Positions 45,620 to 54,825 of a DNA stretch of 64,000 bases are shown one piece after another. The stretch is from JADJNW01 sp964526645. GTDB taxonomy: Bacteria > Bacteroidota > Bacteroidia > Chitinophagales > Saprospiraceae. Below the pieces are notes generated by a model. It had not been told where the DNA came from. It did not search any database and saw only the letters and a program-made list of their open reading frames with translations. Each line of letters opens with the position of its first letter. Position 1 is the stretch's first letter. The stretch covers positions 30,051-94,050 of the forward strand of contig CAZGJN010000011.1 in assembly GCA_964526645.1 (NCBI GenBank). The letters run 5' to 3'. Position numbers and translations under genes: made by a program.

Positions 45620-46186
45620 TTATACGGTCATAATGTCCTTTTCCTTAGCCTCTACCAATTGATCAACTTTGGTGCTGTATTTATTGGTCATATCTTGAAT
45701 TTCCTGCTCTTTACGTTTGCCAGCATCCTCCGGAAAGCCATCCTTGATTGCTTTTTTGATATGCTCCATGGCATCCCTGCGCGTATTGCGAATGCTCACT
45801 TTGGCATCCTCGCCGAGTGCTTTTGCTTTCTTTGCCAAGTCTTTGCGGCGATCTTCGGTGAGCGGGGGAATCATAATTCGAATCACCTCTCCATCATTTT
45901 GAGGAGTGACCCCCAGATTTGCTTCAAAAATTGCTTTTTCGATCGGTGCCAGCATTGCTTTTTCCCAGGGCTGGATCACCAGTGTTTTCGCGTCTGCCGT
46001 ACTCACATTGGCAATCTGGCTAATCAGCGTAGGCGTACCGTAATAAGGTGCCATAATACCCTCCAGCATGGTTGTAGAAGCCTTTCCTGTGCGCACTTTT
46101 GCCAATTCATGCTCCAGGTGCTCGATGGCATGATCCATACCAGACTTTGCTTTTTCTATAAACTTATTGACTTCCTCTTGTAGCAT
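45620..46186 (-). CDS. frr: Ribosome recycling factor
   Basis: 188 residues from ATG 46186 (frame open to 46213). Typical three-helix bundle: VRTGKASTTMLEGI, YYGTPTLISQIANVS, VIRIMIPPLTEDRRKDL, VSIRNTRRDAMEHIKK. It splits post-termination ribosomes with EF-G. pyrH, its frequent neighbour, is not adjacent. Confidence 0.97.
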   Translation of the reverse strand: MLQEEVNKFIEKAKSGMDHAIEHLEHELAKVRTGKASTTMLEGIMAPYYGTPTLISQIANVSTADAKTLVIQPWEKAMLAPIEKAIFEANLGVTPQNDGEVIRIMIPPLTEDRRKDLAKKAKALGEDAKVSIRNTRRDAMEHIKKAIKDGFPEDAGKRKEQEIQDMTNKYSTKVDQLVEAKEKDIMTV

Positions 46187-46210
46187 GATAGTATTCGTTT
46201 GATGCTCCCG

Positions 46211-46218
46211 CAAAGTTA
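46211..46218 (-). promoter_or_regulatory. -7 promoter element of frr
   Basis: TAACTTTG on the minus strand matches TAnnTTTG 24 bases before the frr ATG. Confidence 0.5.
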
Positions 46219-46282
46219 GGCAAATTTGAAAAAGTAACTTTGAAATGCGAAAAAAATCACATTTCCCCTTTCAAAAACCGCT

Positions 46283-46984
46283 TTAATCATTGCTGCTATT
46301 ATAACGCAAAATAAGATAAAGCAGTGTGATAAGTGCCGACAAAGCTGCTGCTACATAGGTCATAGCTGCCCACCAAAGTGCATCCTTAGCGCCGTCATAT
46401 TCGTTGCCACGAGCTACGCCGCTTTGGTCTAACCAAGCCAAGGCTCTGCGGCTGGCATCAAATTCCACCGGCAGGGTGATCAAGCTGAACAGGGTAGTCA
46501 CCCCAAAAACACCAATGGTGATCAGCAGCAAGGTTGGTCCCGCATTGATACCAAAAGCACCCAATGAAATGAGCAAAAGCCACTGCTGCAAGCTGGATGC
46601 GATACTTACAATAGGCACGATAGCAGAACGGAACTTCAGGAATGCGTAGGCCTGCGCGTGCTGTACGGCATGACCACATTCATGGGCAGCCACAGCTGCT
46701 GCCGCTACACTTCTGCCCTCGTAAACATCAGGACTAAGGTTGACCGTCTTATTCATCGGATTGTAGTGATCACTCAAAAAGCCCTGACCCGCCACTATTT
46801 TTACATCCCGGATGCCGTAGTGGCGCAGCATCGCTTCTGCTACTTCTGCACCGCTCATACCATTGCGCAAAGCTACCTGGCTATAACGCGAAAATTTTGC
46901 CCGCAGGCGACCGCTAATGACCATGCCTACAATGGAAATAACAACCGTGAGGGCAAAATAGCCCATATATCCTGTCATAATCAA
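46283..46984 (-). CDS. YugP-type membrane zinc metallopeptidase
   Basis: 233 residues. An N-terminal membrane helix, zinc motif HECGH at 101-105, and three more hydrophobic helices after about 118. The segment ILPG-like SGAEVAEAMLRHYGI and NLSPDVYEGRSVAAAAVAAHE are typical of the family (DUF2268-unrelated, formerly DUF1217-type Zn peptidase of the YugP group). Substrate unknown. It follows serS by 15 bases and is probably co-transcribed with it. ATG 46978 is an alternative start. Confidence 0.9.
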   Translation of the reverse strand: MIMTGYMGYFALTVVISIVGMVISGRLRAKFSRYSQVALRNGMSGAEVAEAMLRHYGIRDVKIVAGQGFLSDHYNPMNKTVNLSPDVYEGRSVAAAAVAAHECGHAVQHAQAYAFLKFRSAIVPIVSIASSLQQWLLLISLGAFGINAGPTLLLITIGVFGVTTLFSLITLPVEFDASRRALAWLDQSGVARGNEYDGAKDALWWAAMTYVAAALSALITLLYLILRYNSSND

Positions 46985-46999
46985 ATGGTTTATTTAAAG

Positions 47000-48277
47000 T
47001 TAAATAATGTCGAAACCGGTATAAGGTTGCAATATTTTGGGTATAACAATTCCGTTGGGTGTTTGGTTGTTTTCTAACAAGGCTGCCACGATACGCGCCA
47101 AAGCCAGGGCACTACCATTGAGGGTGTGCGCCAGTTGCACTTTTTTATCTGCATCCCGGAAACGAAGCTTCAGGCGATGACTCTGGAAAGTTTCAAAGTT
47201 GGATACAGAGCTAACCTCCAACCAACGCTGCTGTGCTGCAGAATAGACCTCAAAGTCATAAGTCAAAGCGGAGGTAAAACCCATATCACCGCCACACAAC
47301 CTCAATATTCGGTAGGGTAGCTCCAGTTTGTCCATTAAGCCCGACACATGCGCCAACATTTCATTCAAGGTATCATAGGATTTATCGGGATGTTGGATTT
47401 GCACAATTTCCACTTTGTCAAACTGATGAACCCGATTCAAGCCTCGCACATGCGCGCCATAAGAACCTGCCTCGCGCCGGAAACAGGGCGTGTAGCCGGT
47501 GAGTTTGATGGGCAAATCACTTTCATTTACGATCATATCTCTGTAAATATTGGTCACTGGCACTTCGGCAGTGGGAATGAGGTAGAGGTTGTCTCGTTCT
47601 ACATAATACATTTGCGCTTCTTTATCCGGCAATTGCCCCGTAGCGCGGGCAGTGTCTTCATTGACCATCAAAGGAGGTATGATCTCTTCATAGCCGGCTT
47701 TGATCGCCTCATCCAGGAAAAAACTAATAAGTGCCCGTTGCAATCGAGCGCCTTTGCCCCGGAAAACCGGAAAACCAGACCCTGTGAGCTTGGTGCCGAG
47801 TTCAAGGTCGAAAATATTATATTTGGTAGCCAGATCCCAGTGGGGGAGTGCTTCAGCCCCCAGATCGGGCAGGTCCTGAAGCCAGGCTTTAAACACCTCA
47901 TTATCATCAGGGGTCTTGCCAAAAGGCACCAATTCGTTTGGAATATTAGGCACCCGATACAACAATGCCTCCAGCTGTTCCTGAGTCATCTTGAGGGCAT
48001 TTTCCAGCTTGTCGGTTTTTTCTTTGAGTGCCGTTACTTTAGCCCTGAGTCCTTCCGCATCTGCTCGCTTGCCCTGCTTCATCAGGTCGCCAATCTCTTT
48101 GGAAAGGCGGTTGCGTTCAGATAGGAGGTTATCCAGTTCTGTCTGGTTATTTTTGCGCTGGTCATCTACCTGAAGGATTTCTTCTATGATTTGAAGGTCA
48201 TCTGCCGTAAAATTACGTTTTTTCAAACCTTGAATAACTCGGTCTTTGTTTGCACGGATAAAGCTAACTTGCAGCAT
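47000..48277 (-). CDS. serS: Seryl-tRNA synthetase
   Basis: 425 residues from ATG 48277 (frame open to 48358). The N-terminal antiparallel coiled coil (about 30-100) binds the tRNA-Ser variable arm; the class II core has motif 2 FRREAGSYG and motif 3 near the C-terminus (NGSALALARIVAALLENNQ). It charges tRNA-Ser. Confidence 0.97.
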   Translation of the reverse strand: MLQVSFIRANKDRVIQGLKKRNFTADDLQIIEEILQVDDQRKNNQTELDNLLSERNRLSKEIGDLMKQGKRADAEGLRAKVTALKEKTDKLENALKMTQEQLEALLYRVPNIPNELVPFGKTPDDNEVFKAWLQDLPDLGAEALPHWDLATKYNIFDLELGTKLTGSGFPVFRGKGARLQRALISFFLDEAIKAGYEEIIPPLMVNEDTARATGQLPDKEAQMYYVERDNLYLIPTAEVPVTNIYRDMIVNESDLPIKLTGYTPCFRREAGSYGAHVRGLNRVHQFDKVEIVQIQHPDKSYDTLNEMLAHVSGLMDKLELPYRILRLCGGDMGFTSALTYDFEVYSAAQQRWLEVSSVSNFETFQSHRLKLRFRDADKKVQLAHTLNGSALALARIVAALLENNQTPNGIVIPKILQPYTGFDII

Positions 48278-48329
48278 ATATTTTCTTTTGGAATAATAAA
48301 GTGGCTCAAAAATAAGACTCAAACCGCCA

Positions 48330-48359
48330 CAAAAGTATCCGAAAACAAAATTTTGCAAA
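48330..48359 (-). promoter_or_regulatory. Promoter of serS
   Basis: On the minus strand TTTG (48359-48356), 18 bases, then TACTTTTG (48337-48330): a full match, about 50 bases before the serS ATG. Confidence 0.65.
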
Positions 48360-48866
48360 GTTTTTTTGCGGCTTTGAGCGTTTGTGGCGGATTGCCTGCA
48401 GCTCTAATTTCTGAGCAAATTCGATGAATCCCGGAAAAATTGTATTGCTATAAAACAAAACACAAGAATACTGCCCTTCCCCTTTTTGTAGAAAAATTGC
48501 CCTATATTGAACTTTCTCGGTAAGTTTTAGTTATCTTTTTGCAAAGATACTATTTGAAAACAAAAAATTTAATGTATTTTTGCAGTAGCAAGAACCCAGA
48601 GGCACACCACTAATGCAGTAGCATCTGATTCAAGTTCAAATTCAAACCAAGTTTCAATTCCCTTTTTAGTTTTCAAATTTTTGATATTCGGGAAAAAGAG
48701 GTTGATAGGCTTAGTTGAATATTTTTTATAAATCGCGTAGGAGAAACAATGCTCCCCGCATGTTTTAAAACCCACATTAATTAACCGTTATCGTAATCGC
48801 ACCGATTGTGTTCATCTCGCGACATGTGATTAACCGTTCCATTAAAAATAATACACTACGACTATT
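48360..48866 (+). other. Intergenic region and long rho leader
   Basis: 507 bases between the divergent serS and rho genes. A plus-strand promoter lies at 48553-48582, so about 280 bases of untranslated rho leader follow. The leader carries two copies of ATTAACCGTT (48780-48789 and 48829-48838). No convincing ORF is present. Confidence 0.5.
48553..48582 (+). promoter_or_regulatory. Promoter of rho
   Basis: TTTG 48553-48556, 18 bases, TATTTTTG 48575-48582: a full Bacteroidota consensus. Confidence 0.6.
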
Positions 48867-50525
48867 ATGTATGATATTTTGCAATTAAATGACATGCTTG
48901 TGCCGGAGCTCCGCGACATAGCTGAAAGATTAGATATAAAAGGCTACAAGCGCTTAAACAAACAAGAACTGATCTATCAGATCCTTGACCAGCAGGCTTT
49001 ACAGGGTAAGAAAGAAACTGCCCCTTCTTTTGATGATGAAGAGGATGAGCCAATTTATATCCCCCCCATGGATGATGACGATGATGAGCTGTTTATCCCG
49101 CCTGGCGTGACCATCGAGGAGGAAGAAGAGGCGGAAATGAATTTTAGGGCTACTTCCAGGGAAATCGAAGAAACGCCTTTTGAAAAAAATAGCGCTTTTC
49201 AACACAGCAGCGAAGAAGAGGATGAGAATAACCGCCGCCGTCGCAATCGCAAGCGGGTGACGCTCTTGGATGCAGAGGAGGAAGCACCTCGCCATCGGAA
49301 GATAGAGGAAACGCCTCTTCGTGAAGAAAAAGAAGTAAGCAGCTATCGGCAAGCGCCCCAAAGGGAAGCACCCAAGCCAGCGATAGAAGATTTTGACATC
49401 GAACTGGATGGTATCATCGAAGGGGAAGGTATTCTAGAAATGATGCCCGATGGCTACGGATTTTTGAGGTCCTCTGATTATAATTACCTCACTTCTCCGG
49501 ATGATATTTATGTCTCGCCTTCGCAGATCAAGCTTTTTGGCTTGCGCACCGGCGATACCGTACGCGGCGCTATTCGCCCGCCCAAAGAGGGGGAAAAATA
49601 CTTTGCCTTGCTGAGGGTGTCAAAAATCAATGGACTGGAACCACAGGATATACGGGATCGTGTACCCTTTGACTACCTTACGCCGCTCTTCCCGAATGAA
49701 AAGTTTATGTTACAATCCTCTAACTCAGGTAGAGACCTCAGCGTACGATTGATTGATTTGTTCACGCCCATTGGCAAAGGGCAGCGGGGTTTGATCGTAG
49801 CACAACCTAAAACAGGTAAGACCTTTTTGCTGAAGGATGTTGCCAATGCTATTGCGAAGAACCATCCGGAATGCTACCTGATTGTACTTTTGATTGACGA
49901 ACGCCCGGAGGAAGTGACCGATATGAAGCGGAGTGTGAAAGCCGAGGTGGTTGCCTCTACTTTTGACGAACCCGCGGAGAATCATGTTCGGGTGGCTGGT
50001 ATTGTATTAGAAAAAGCAAAGCGACTAGTAGAATGTGGGCATGATGTGTGTATCTTGTTGGATTCGATCACGCGTTTAGCGAGGGCTTACAATACCGTAG
50101 CTCCTGCCAGCGGCAAGGTGTTGTCGGGTGGTGTAGAAGCAAATGCTTTGCACAAACCCAAAAAATTCTTTGGCGCAGCGCGCAATATCGAGGGCGGTGG
50201 CTCTCTTACCATCTTGGCAACTGCCTTGATTGATACGGGTTCAAAAATGGATGGCGTGATCTTTGAGGAATTTAAAGGTACGGGTAACATGGAACTACAA
50301 CTCGACCGCACGCTGGCAAACAAACGCCTCTACCCTGCTATTGATCTGACTAAATCCAGTACGCGCCGCGACGATCTTTTGCTGGATAAAGACACCCTCC
50401 AACGGATGTTCATCCTGCGCAACCACTTGGCCGACATGAAACCGGACGAGGCGATGGAGTTTTTGCTCAAACAAATGCAGCATACTTCTAACAATGAGGA
50501 ATTCCTCGCTTCTATGAATGGTTGA
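48867..50525 (+). CDS. rho: Transcription termination factor Rho with disordered charged insertion
   Basis: 552 residues, longer than the about 420 of E. coli Rho. N-terminal Rho helix domain (1-45), a charged low-complexity insertion (about 46-178: acidic to 90, then basic RRRRNRKR at 123-130), the RNA-binding cold-shock-like domain (about 180-255, MPDGYGFLRS), and the RecA-like motor with Walker A AQPKTGKTF (312-320) and the Q/R-loop region. In Bacteroides the corresponding insertion is reported to drive Rho condensates. A terminator follows. Confidence 0.97.
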   Translation: MYDILQLNDMLVPELRDIAERLDIKGYKRLNKQELIYQILDQQALQGKKETAPSFDDEEDEPIYIPPMDDDDDELFIPPGVTIEEEEEAEMNFRATSREIEETPFEKNSAFQHSSEEEDENNRRRRNRKRVTLLDAEEEAPRHRKIEETPLREEKEVSSYRQAPQREAPKPAIEDFDIELDGIIEGEGILEMMPDGYGFLRSSDYNYLTSPDDIYVSPSQIKLFGLRTGDTVRGAIRPPKEGEKYFALLRVSKINGLEPQDIRDRVPFDYLTPLFPNEKFMLQSSNSGRDLSVRLIDLFTPIGKGQRGLIVAQPKTGKTFLLKDVANAIAKNHPECYLIVLLIDERPEEVTDMKRSVKAEVVASTFDEPAENHVRVAGIVLEKAKRLVECGHDVCILLDSITRLARAYNTVAPASGKVLSGGVEANALHKPKKFFGAARNIEGGGSLTILATALIDTGSKMDGVIFEEFKGTGNMELQLDRTLANKRLYPAIDLTKSSTRRDDLLLDKDTLQRMFILRNHLADMKPDEAMEFLLKQMQHTSNNEEFLASMNG

Positions 50526-50550
50526 AATAAAATATGATTTATGAAATACG

Positions 50551-50591
50551 GGACTTCAAGGGTTTCAATGAACTTTTGGAGTCCTTTTTTT
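50551..50591 (+). terminator. Rho-independent terminator of rho
   Basis: GGACTTCAA and TTGGAGTCC form a 9-bp stem (one G-U) followed by seven T. Confidence 0.8.
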
Positions 50592-50596
50592 GAAAT

Positions 50597-51244
50597 ATGG
50601 TTGACCAAATCAAAAACTTTCTCAAAAGGTATCTTTTTTTTAAAAAAATTTTAGAGACCTATTCGCTCTCCCACGAATACCTGCGGGCTACCGGCTGGAT
50701 GCGCAGCTGGGAGTTGTCGGCATCCGTTGATCAAAACGGGCAACCCATCCCTTGGCTTTCTTACCCGGCTATCGCGTTTTTGAAAGATAGAGTGCAACCC
50801 GATTTTCGCGTTTTTGAATATGGCGCTGGCGCAAGCACGCTTTGGTTTGCACAGCGGGTGCAGTCTGTCATCTCTTGTGAGCACGAGGAGGAGTGGTTCA
50901 AGCGCGTACAGCAAATGACTGCGGAACTGACAAACGTTGAGTTGTTCTTTGTGCCGCTCACCGAAGGATACAGTGAAAAAATCAAGAATTACAAAAAGCA
51001 ATTTGATATGATTGTGATTGATGGAAGGCAAAGAAACCAGTGCGCGATGAACAGCCTGGAGGCACTTAGCGACAGGGGGGTCCTTCTTTTTGACAATGCC
51101 GACAGAGCCACCTACCAAGAAGGAATTAACTTTTTGCTTGATGCAGGGTTCAAAAAAATTGACTTTACGGGTTTGACGCCACTGGCGCACCGACAAATCA
51201 CAACGGCTATTTTTTATAAGAATGACAACTGCCTGGGGATTTAA
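50597..51244 (+). CDS. Class I SAM-dependent methyltransferase-like protein
   Basis: 215 residues. The Rossmann-type SAM motif I appears as FRVFEYGAGASTLWFAQRV, with the acidic end of strand 2 in SVISCEHEEEW and the later strand FDMIVIDGRQR. A FkbM- or MTase_24-like fold is likely; the substrate is unknown. It starts just after the rho terminator and is transcribed separately or weakly. Confidence 0.8.
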   Translation: MVDQIKNFLKRYLFFKKILETYSLSHEYLRATGWMRSWELSASVDQNGQPIPWLSYPAIAFLKDRVQPDFRVFEYGAGASTLWFAQRVQSVISCEHEEEWFKRVQQMTAELTNVELFFVPLTEGYSEKIKNYKKQFDMIVIDGRQRNQCAMNSLEALSDRGVLLFDNADRATYQEGINFLLDAGFKKIDFTGLTPLAHRQITTAIFYKNDNCLGI

Positions 51245-51340
51245 AAATCGTAAAAAAGCAAAAAATTCCTGCACACTTTGCGGAATATTGTATTTTAGAG
51301 GCTCAAGTAAGCGTGTTTTTATTTTGCAAAAATCCGAATC

Positions 51341-52801
51341 ATGCCCAAGCAGAATCCTACTAAAAAGAATCTTTCCAGAAGAGAATTTGTAAAAAACAGT
51401 GCCCTTGCTGCCGGAGCGTTCATAATCGTTCCGCGCCATGTGCTGGGCGGTAAAGGCTTTATTGCGCCGAGCGATAAACTCAATATTGCGGGAATTGGCG
51501 CAGGGGGCAAGGCTTGGGACAATATTCCCGGCGCTTATAACAAAGGTCAGGAAAATATTGTGGCGCTTTGCGATGTGGACGATGCCCGCGCTGCCGATAT
51601 GTACAAGGAATTCCCGAAAGCTAAGACTTACAAAGATTTCCGCGTGATGCTCGAAAAGCAGAAGGATATTGATGCGGTGATGATCACTACACCCGACCAT
51701 ACCCATGCGATTGCGACTTTGACGGCGATGCAATTGGGCAAGCACGTTTATACCGAAAAGCCTTTGACGCATAGCATCCACGAGGCGCGGGTATTGGCGG
51801 AAGCCGCTAAAAAATATCCTAAGATTGTAACCCAAATGGGCAACCAGGGTAGCTCCGACGATGATATGCGCAGCGTACAAGAGTGGATTGCCGTAGGCGC
51901 GATTGGTGATGTGACGCGGGTACACGTCTGGAGCGACCGCCCAGTATGGATTCAAGGTATTCCGACTCCAAAAGAGGCGATGCCTGTTCCGGCGGGTTTG
52001 GATTGGGATTTGTGGCTCGGTCCTGCGCCCTGGCGAGAATATCACTCGACGTATATGCCTTTCCGCTGGCGGGGTTGGTGGGATTTTGGTACGGGGGCGC
52101 TGGGCGATATGGGCTGCCATTTGATAGATGTGCCGTTTCGGGCATTGCAATTGACCTATCCGACTTCGGTGGAAGCGAGTATGAGTCAAGCCTGGTTGAA
52201 TGACTTTGAAGGTGCAAATCTCACAGAAAGCGCGCCAATGGCTTCGACCGTGTATTTTCAATTTCCGAAAAGAGGAAAAATGCCCGCTGTGGAATTGATT
52301 TGGTACGATGGCGGTATTCAGCCCAAGCGACCAGCAGAACTATCTCCGAATGAATATTTAGATACAAACGGCGTGCTTTTTGAAGGTTCAAAAGGGAAAT
52401 TGTTGTGTGGCATTTTTGGGAATTACCCAAAGTTGTTGCCTGCCAAGTTGCAACAGAATTTCAAAGCGCCCAAGCCTACGCTCCCGCGCGTACCTGGCAG
52501 TGACGGAGGGCATCATCAGAATTGGGTAAAGGCAATCAAGGAAGGTACGCCGACAAGCTCGCCTTTTGAATATGCTTGTAAACTCACGGAGACCGTGTTG
52601 ATTGGAAATTTAGCTATTCGTAGTCAGAATGTGAAAAAGCAAATAAAAGGGGTGAATCCCGGTAATTATTGGGCAAACCAGGAATTCCCCGGCAGAACGA
52701 CTTTGCTTTGGGATGCTGCACAAATGAAAATCACCAACTTCGACGAAGCCAATGAGTTTGTGCAGCGGAAGTATCGGGAAGGGTGGAATTTAAGTTTGTA
52801 G
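51341..52801 (+). CDS. Tat-exported Gfo/Idh/MocA family oxidoreductase
   Basis: 486 residues. A twin-arginine signal (SRREFVKNSALAAGAF) sends the folded, probably NAD(P)-loaded enzyme to the periplasm. The Rossmann start is LNIAGIGAGGKAW, then VALCDVDD, VMITTPDHTHA and the family motif EKPLTHS with its Lys. The C-terminal beta-sheet domain is rich in Trp. Members act on sugars or glycosides; in this phylum many exported ones process polysaccharide breakdown products, but no specific substrate can be read. Confidence 0.92.
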   Translation: MPKQNPTKKNLSRREFVKNSALAAGAFIIVPRHVLGGKGFIAPSDKLNIAGIGAGGKAWDNIPGAYNKGQENIVALCDVDDARAADMYKEFPKAKTYKDFRVMLEKQKDIDAVMITTPDHTHAIATLTAMQLGKHVYTEKPLTHSIHEARVLAEAAKKYPKIVTQMGNQGSSDDDMRSVQEWIAVGAIGDVTRVHVWSDRPVWIQGIPTPKEAMPVPAGLDWDLWLGPAPWREYHSTYMPFRWRGWWDFGTGALGDMGCHLIDVPFRALQLTYPTSVEASMSQAWLNDFEGANLTESAPMASTVYFQFPKRGKMPAVELIWYDGGIQPKRPAELSPNEYLDTNGVLFEGSKGKLLCGIFGNYPKLLPAKLQQNFKAPKPTLPRVPGSDGGHHQNWVKAIKEGTPTSSPFEYACKLTETVLIGNLAIRSQNVKKQIKGVNPGNYWANQEFPGRTTLLWDAAQMKITNFDEANEFVQRKYREGWNLSL

Positions 52802-52879
52802 CGGAAGAAAAATAGGACACGATAAAGATTTTACTAAAACCTTCAGCTTTTTCCTTAAAAAACAGGGGAGGTCTTTCGG

Positions 52880-54115
52880 TCACATTTTCTGATCCAGATT
52901 TTTGCCAGTTTCGATATGCTGAAAATTGGGAAGTAATTCGGTGAGCAATCGTACGATGGAATGCTTATCGGTGGAGTTATTTTGGAAGAGCTGTTGAATC
53001 TTGGAGAAAATAAGATTCAATTCCGCGAGGGTATAATTTGGTTTGGCTTTCACAATGCCAAGCGCCTGGAATCTTTGCCAATCAACGGGTTCATCATCGG
53101 TGTGAAATTCTTCATAAGGCTTTTCGCCGGAAGTATCCGATTCAAAATAATAGACTGGATACTTTGGCCTGGCATCTGGCAGCTGGTATCTGACATCTAG
53201 TATTTGTAAGCTTTTCTCCCGTGCTTCTTGCTCGGTTTCGCAAAAATCAGGCTCATACCCAATTTCGCGCAGCAGCGCCGTGCCAATATCGGAGAAGGTC
53301 TTCATCTGTGTTTCCGCGAGTTTCGGAAAAAAAATATCCCCCGATTCACCCAACACACAAGCCAACAGGCATAATTCGCCCGATTCTTGAGGCGAGACAA
53401 AATAGCGCTTTACGTCCAAAGGTGCGGAAAGTGGCTGGCGTTTCATAAAGCGTTGCAAAAAACCATCGAGCAGACTGCCATTGGAAAAAGCCACATTCGC
53501 AAAACGTGCGGTAGCAATCGGCATTTGTTGCGCGTATGACAGCAGCACTTCCTCCATCAATTTTTTGCTAGCGCCCATTACATTTACGGGATTGGCGGCT
53601 TTGTCGGTAGAAACACAGAAAAAATGCTGGGGCGGATTGTCGGACAAAATGTCGAGTAATCGCTTGGTTCGCAGCACATTATTCTCGATCATTGCTTCGA
53701 TGGAGTAGTGATCTTTCTCGCTGCGCACGTGCTTGTGCGCTGCAAAATTGGCGACAATATCAAATGCACCTTCGTTTTGCAATAATTTTTCAAAAACTTT
53801 ATCGCCAAAATTAATCGGGTAGGTTTTATAATCTTCAGGAAGATTCAGCCCCAACGAACTGCGCAGATCGCGCGTCAATTCAGTCAAGCCATTTTCATTA
53901 ATATCAACAACATATAATTTTTGGGGTTTAAACTGTAATAATATTTTAATAAAAGAACTACCAATCGTACCCGCGCCGCCGATTACCAGTACAGACCGCC
54001 CGTCAATGCGGCTTTGCAAGAAATTATTATTTACTTCTAAATCCGATTTAAGCAGACTTTCCGAGCGTTCGGTGACGTACTTGGCAATAAAATCATTAAT
54101 ATGAATATTTACCAT
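52880..54115 (-). CDS. UDP-GlcNAc 4,6-dehydratase, PglF/WbpM-type catalytic centre, short soluble form
   Basis: 411 residues. NAD-binding GGAGTIGSS (46-54) and the catalytic stretch ST-D171-K172 ... M180-GAS-K184. Met180 stands where classical SDR enzymes and FlaA1/PseB have Tyr; PglF and WbpM also have Met, so the product is predicted to be the retained UDP-4-keto-6-deoxy-GlcNAc. Unlike WbpM it has no transmembrane N-terminus. About 130 residues after the SDR core are unusual (acidic DTSGEKPYEEFHTDDEPVDW). Last gene of the glycan operon, two bases after the sugar transferase stop. Confidence 0.88.
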   Translation of the reverse strand: MVNIHINDFIAKYVTERSESLLKSDLEVNNNFLQSRIDGRSVLVIGGAGTIGSSFIKILLQFKPQKLYVVDINENGLTELTRDLRSSLGLNLPEDYKTYPINFGDKVFEKLLQNEGAFDIVANFAAHKHVRSEKDHYSIEAMIENNVLRTKRLLDILSDNPPQHFFCVSTDKAANPVNVMGASKKLMEEVLLSYAQQMPIATARFANVAFSNGSLLDGFLQRFMKRQPLSAPLDVKRYFVSPQESGELCLLACVLGESGDIFFPKLAETQMKTFSDIGTALLREIGYEPDFCETEQEAREKSLQILDVRYQLPDARPKYPVYYFESDTSGEKPYEEFHTDDEPVDWQRFQALGIVKAKPNYTLAELNLIFSKIQQLFQNNSTDKHSIVRLLTELLPNFQHIETGKNLDQKM

Positions 54116-54117
54116 TA

Positions 54118-54825
54118 TTAAAGCCCTTGTGACTTGGTGAAGGAGGAATTTGATGATAATATTTCAGTTGGTCGCGCAGGTAAGCTTTTAAAAACTTTAA
54201 AATGAAGCTCACTTTTGGGAAACACCACCACCCAGGCTGTTAAAAATAGAATCATTACATCAATATATAATGATAGGTTCTTTTGATACCATAATTCTAA
54301 TGCACCTTTATACGGCGCGATCACTTTTTCATACACTTCGCGGGGCGGCAATACCGATTCGGATATAATTTTTTCTTCATCTCGAAATACAATTGAGCCA
54401 ATGCCGGTGATGCCAGGTTTTACATTGTAAATAACTTTTTGAATAGCTTCAGGGAATGCTTTAAAATCTACTTCCATTTGTGGACGCGGCCCTACCAGGC
54501 TCATATCACCTTTCAACACATTAAAAACTTGTGGTAATTCATTAATTTTCGTTTTTCGCAAAAATTTACCAATAGGTGTCACCCTTGGGTCATTCCGCAA
54601 AGTAAGGCTACCTGTGCCCATATTAGGGCTATTTTTGAGCATTGTCGCAAATTTCCAGATATAAAAATATTGATTCTTATACCCTACGCGCTTTTGGAAG
54701 TAAAAAATCTCACCTTCACCTGTAAATCGAAGCAATATAATAATGGGAATAAAAATTATCATTAAAAATGATAGTGCAATTAACGATAGTATAATATCTG
54801 TGAGCCTTTTTATAATTTTGTACAT
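54118..54825 (-). CDS. Undecaprenyl-phosphate sugar transferase (PglC-like initiating enzyme)
   Basis: 235 residues. One N-terminal membrane segment (8-32), then the PglC/WbaP catalytic domain with FYIWKFATM, LRKTKINELPQVFNVLKGDMSLVGPRP and VKPGITG. It transfers a phospho-sugar from UDP-sugar to undecaprenyl phosphate, starting the repeat unit. A second hydrophobic stretch occurs at 186-203. It shares one base with the upstream gene's stop (TGATG). AT-rich. Confidence 0.93.
   Translation of the reverse strand: MYKIIKRLTDIILSLIALSFLMIIFIPIIILLRFTGEGEIFYFQKRVGYKNQYFYIWKFATMLKNSPNMGTGSLTLRNDPRVTPIGKFLRKTKINELPQVFNVLKGDMSLVGPRPQMEVDFKAFPEAIQKVIYNVKPGITGIGSIVFRDEEKIISESVLPPREVYEKVIAPYKGALELWYQKNLSLYIDVMILFLTAWVVVFPKSELHFKVFKSLPARPTEILSSNSSFTKSQGL

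Noticed and set aside
48569..48775. 68-codon minus-strand ORF in the rho leader
   Set aside because: No family, Lys/Phe-rich AT-driven composition, and it lies inside the presumed rho leader.
50651..52261. 536-codon minus-strand open frame across the methyltransferase-like and Gfo/Idh genes
   Set aside because: It spans two convincing genes and an intergenic gap in antisense; the long frame reflects codon bias.
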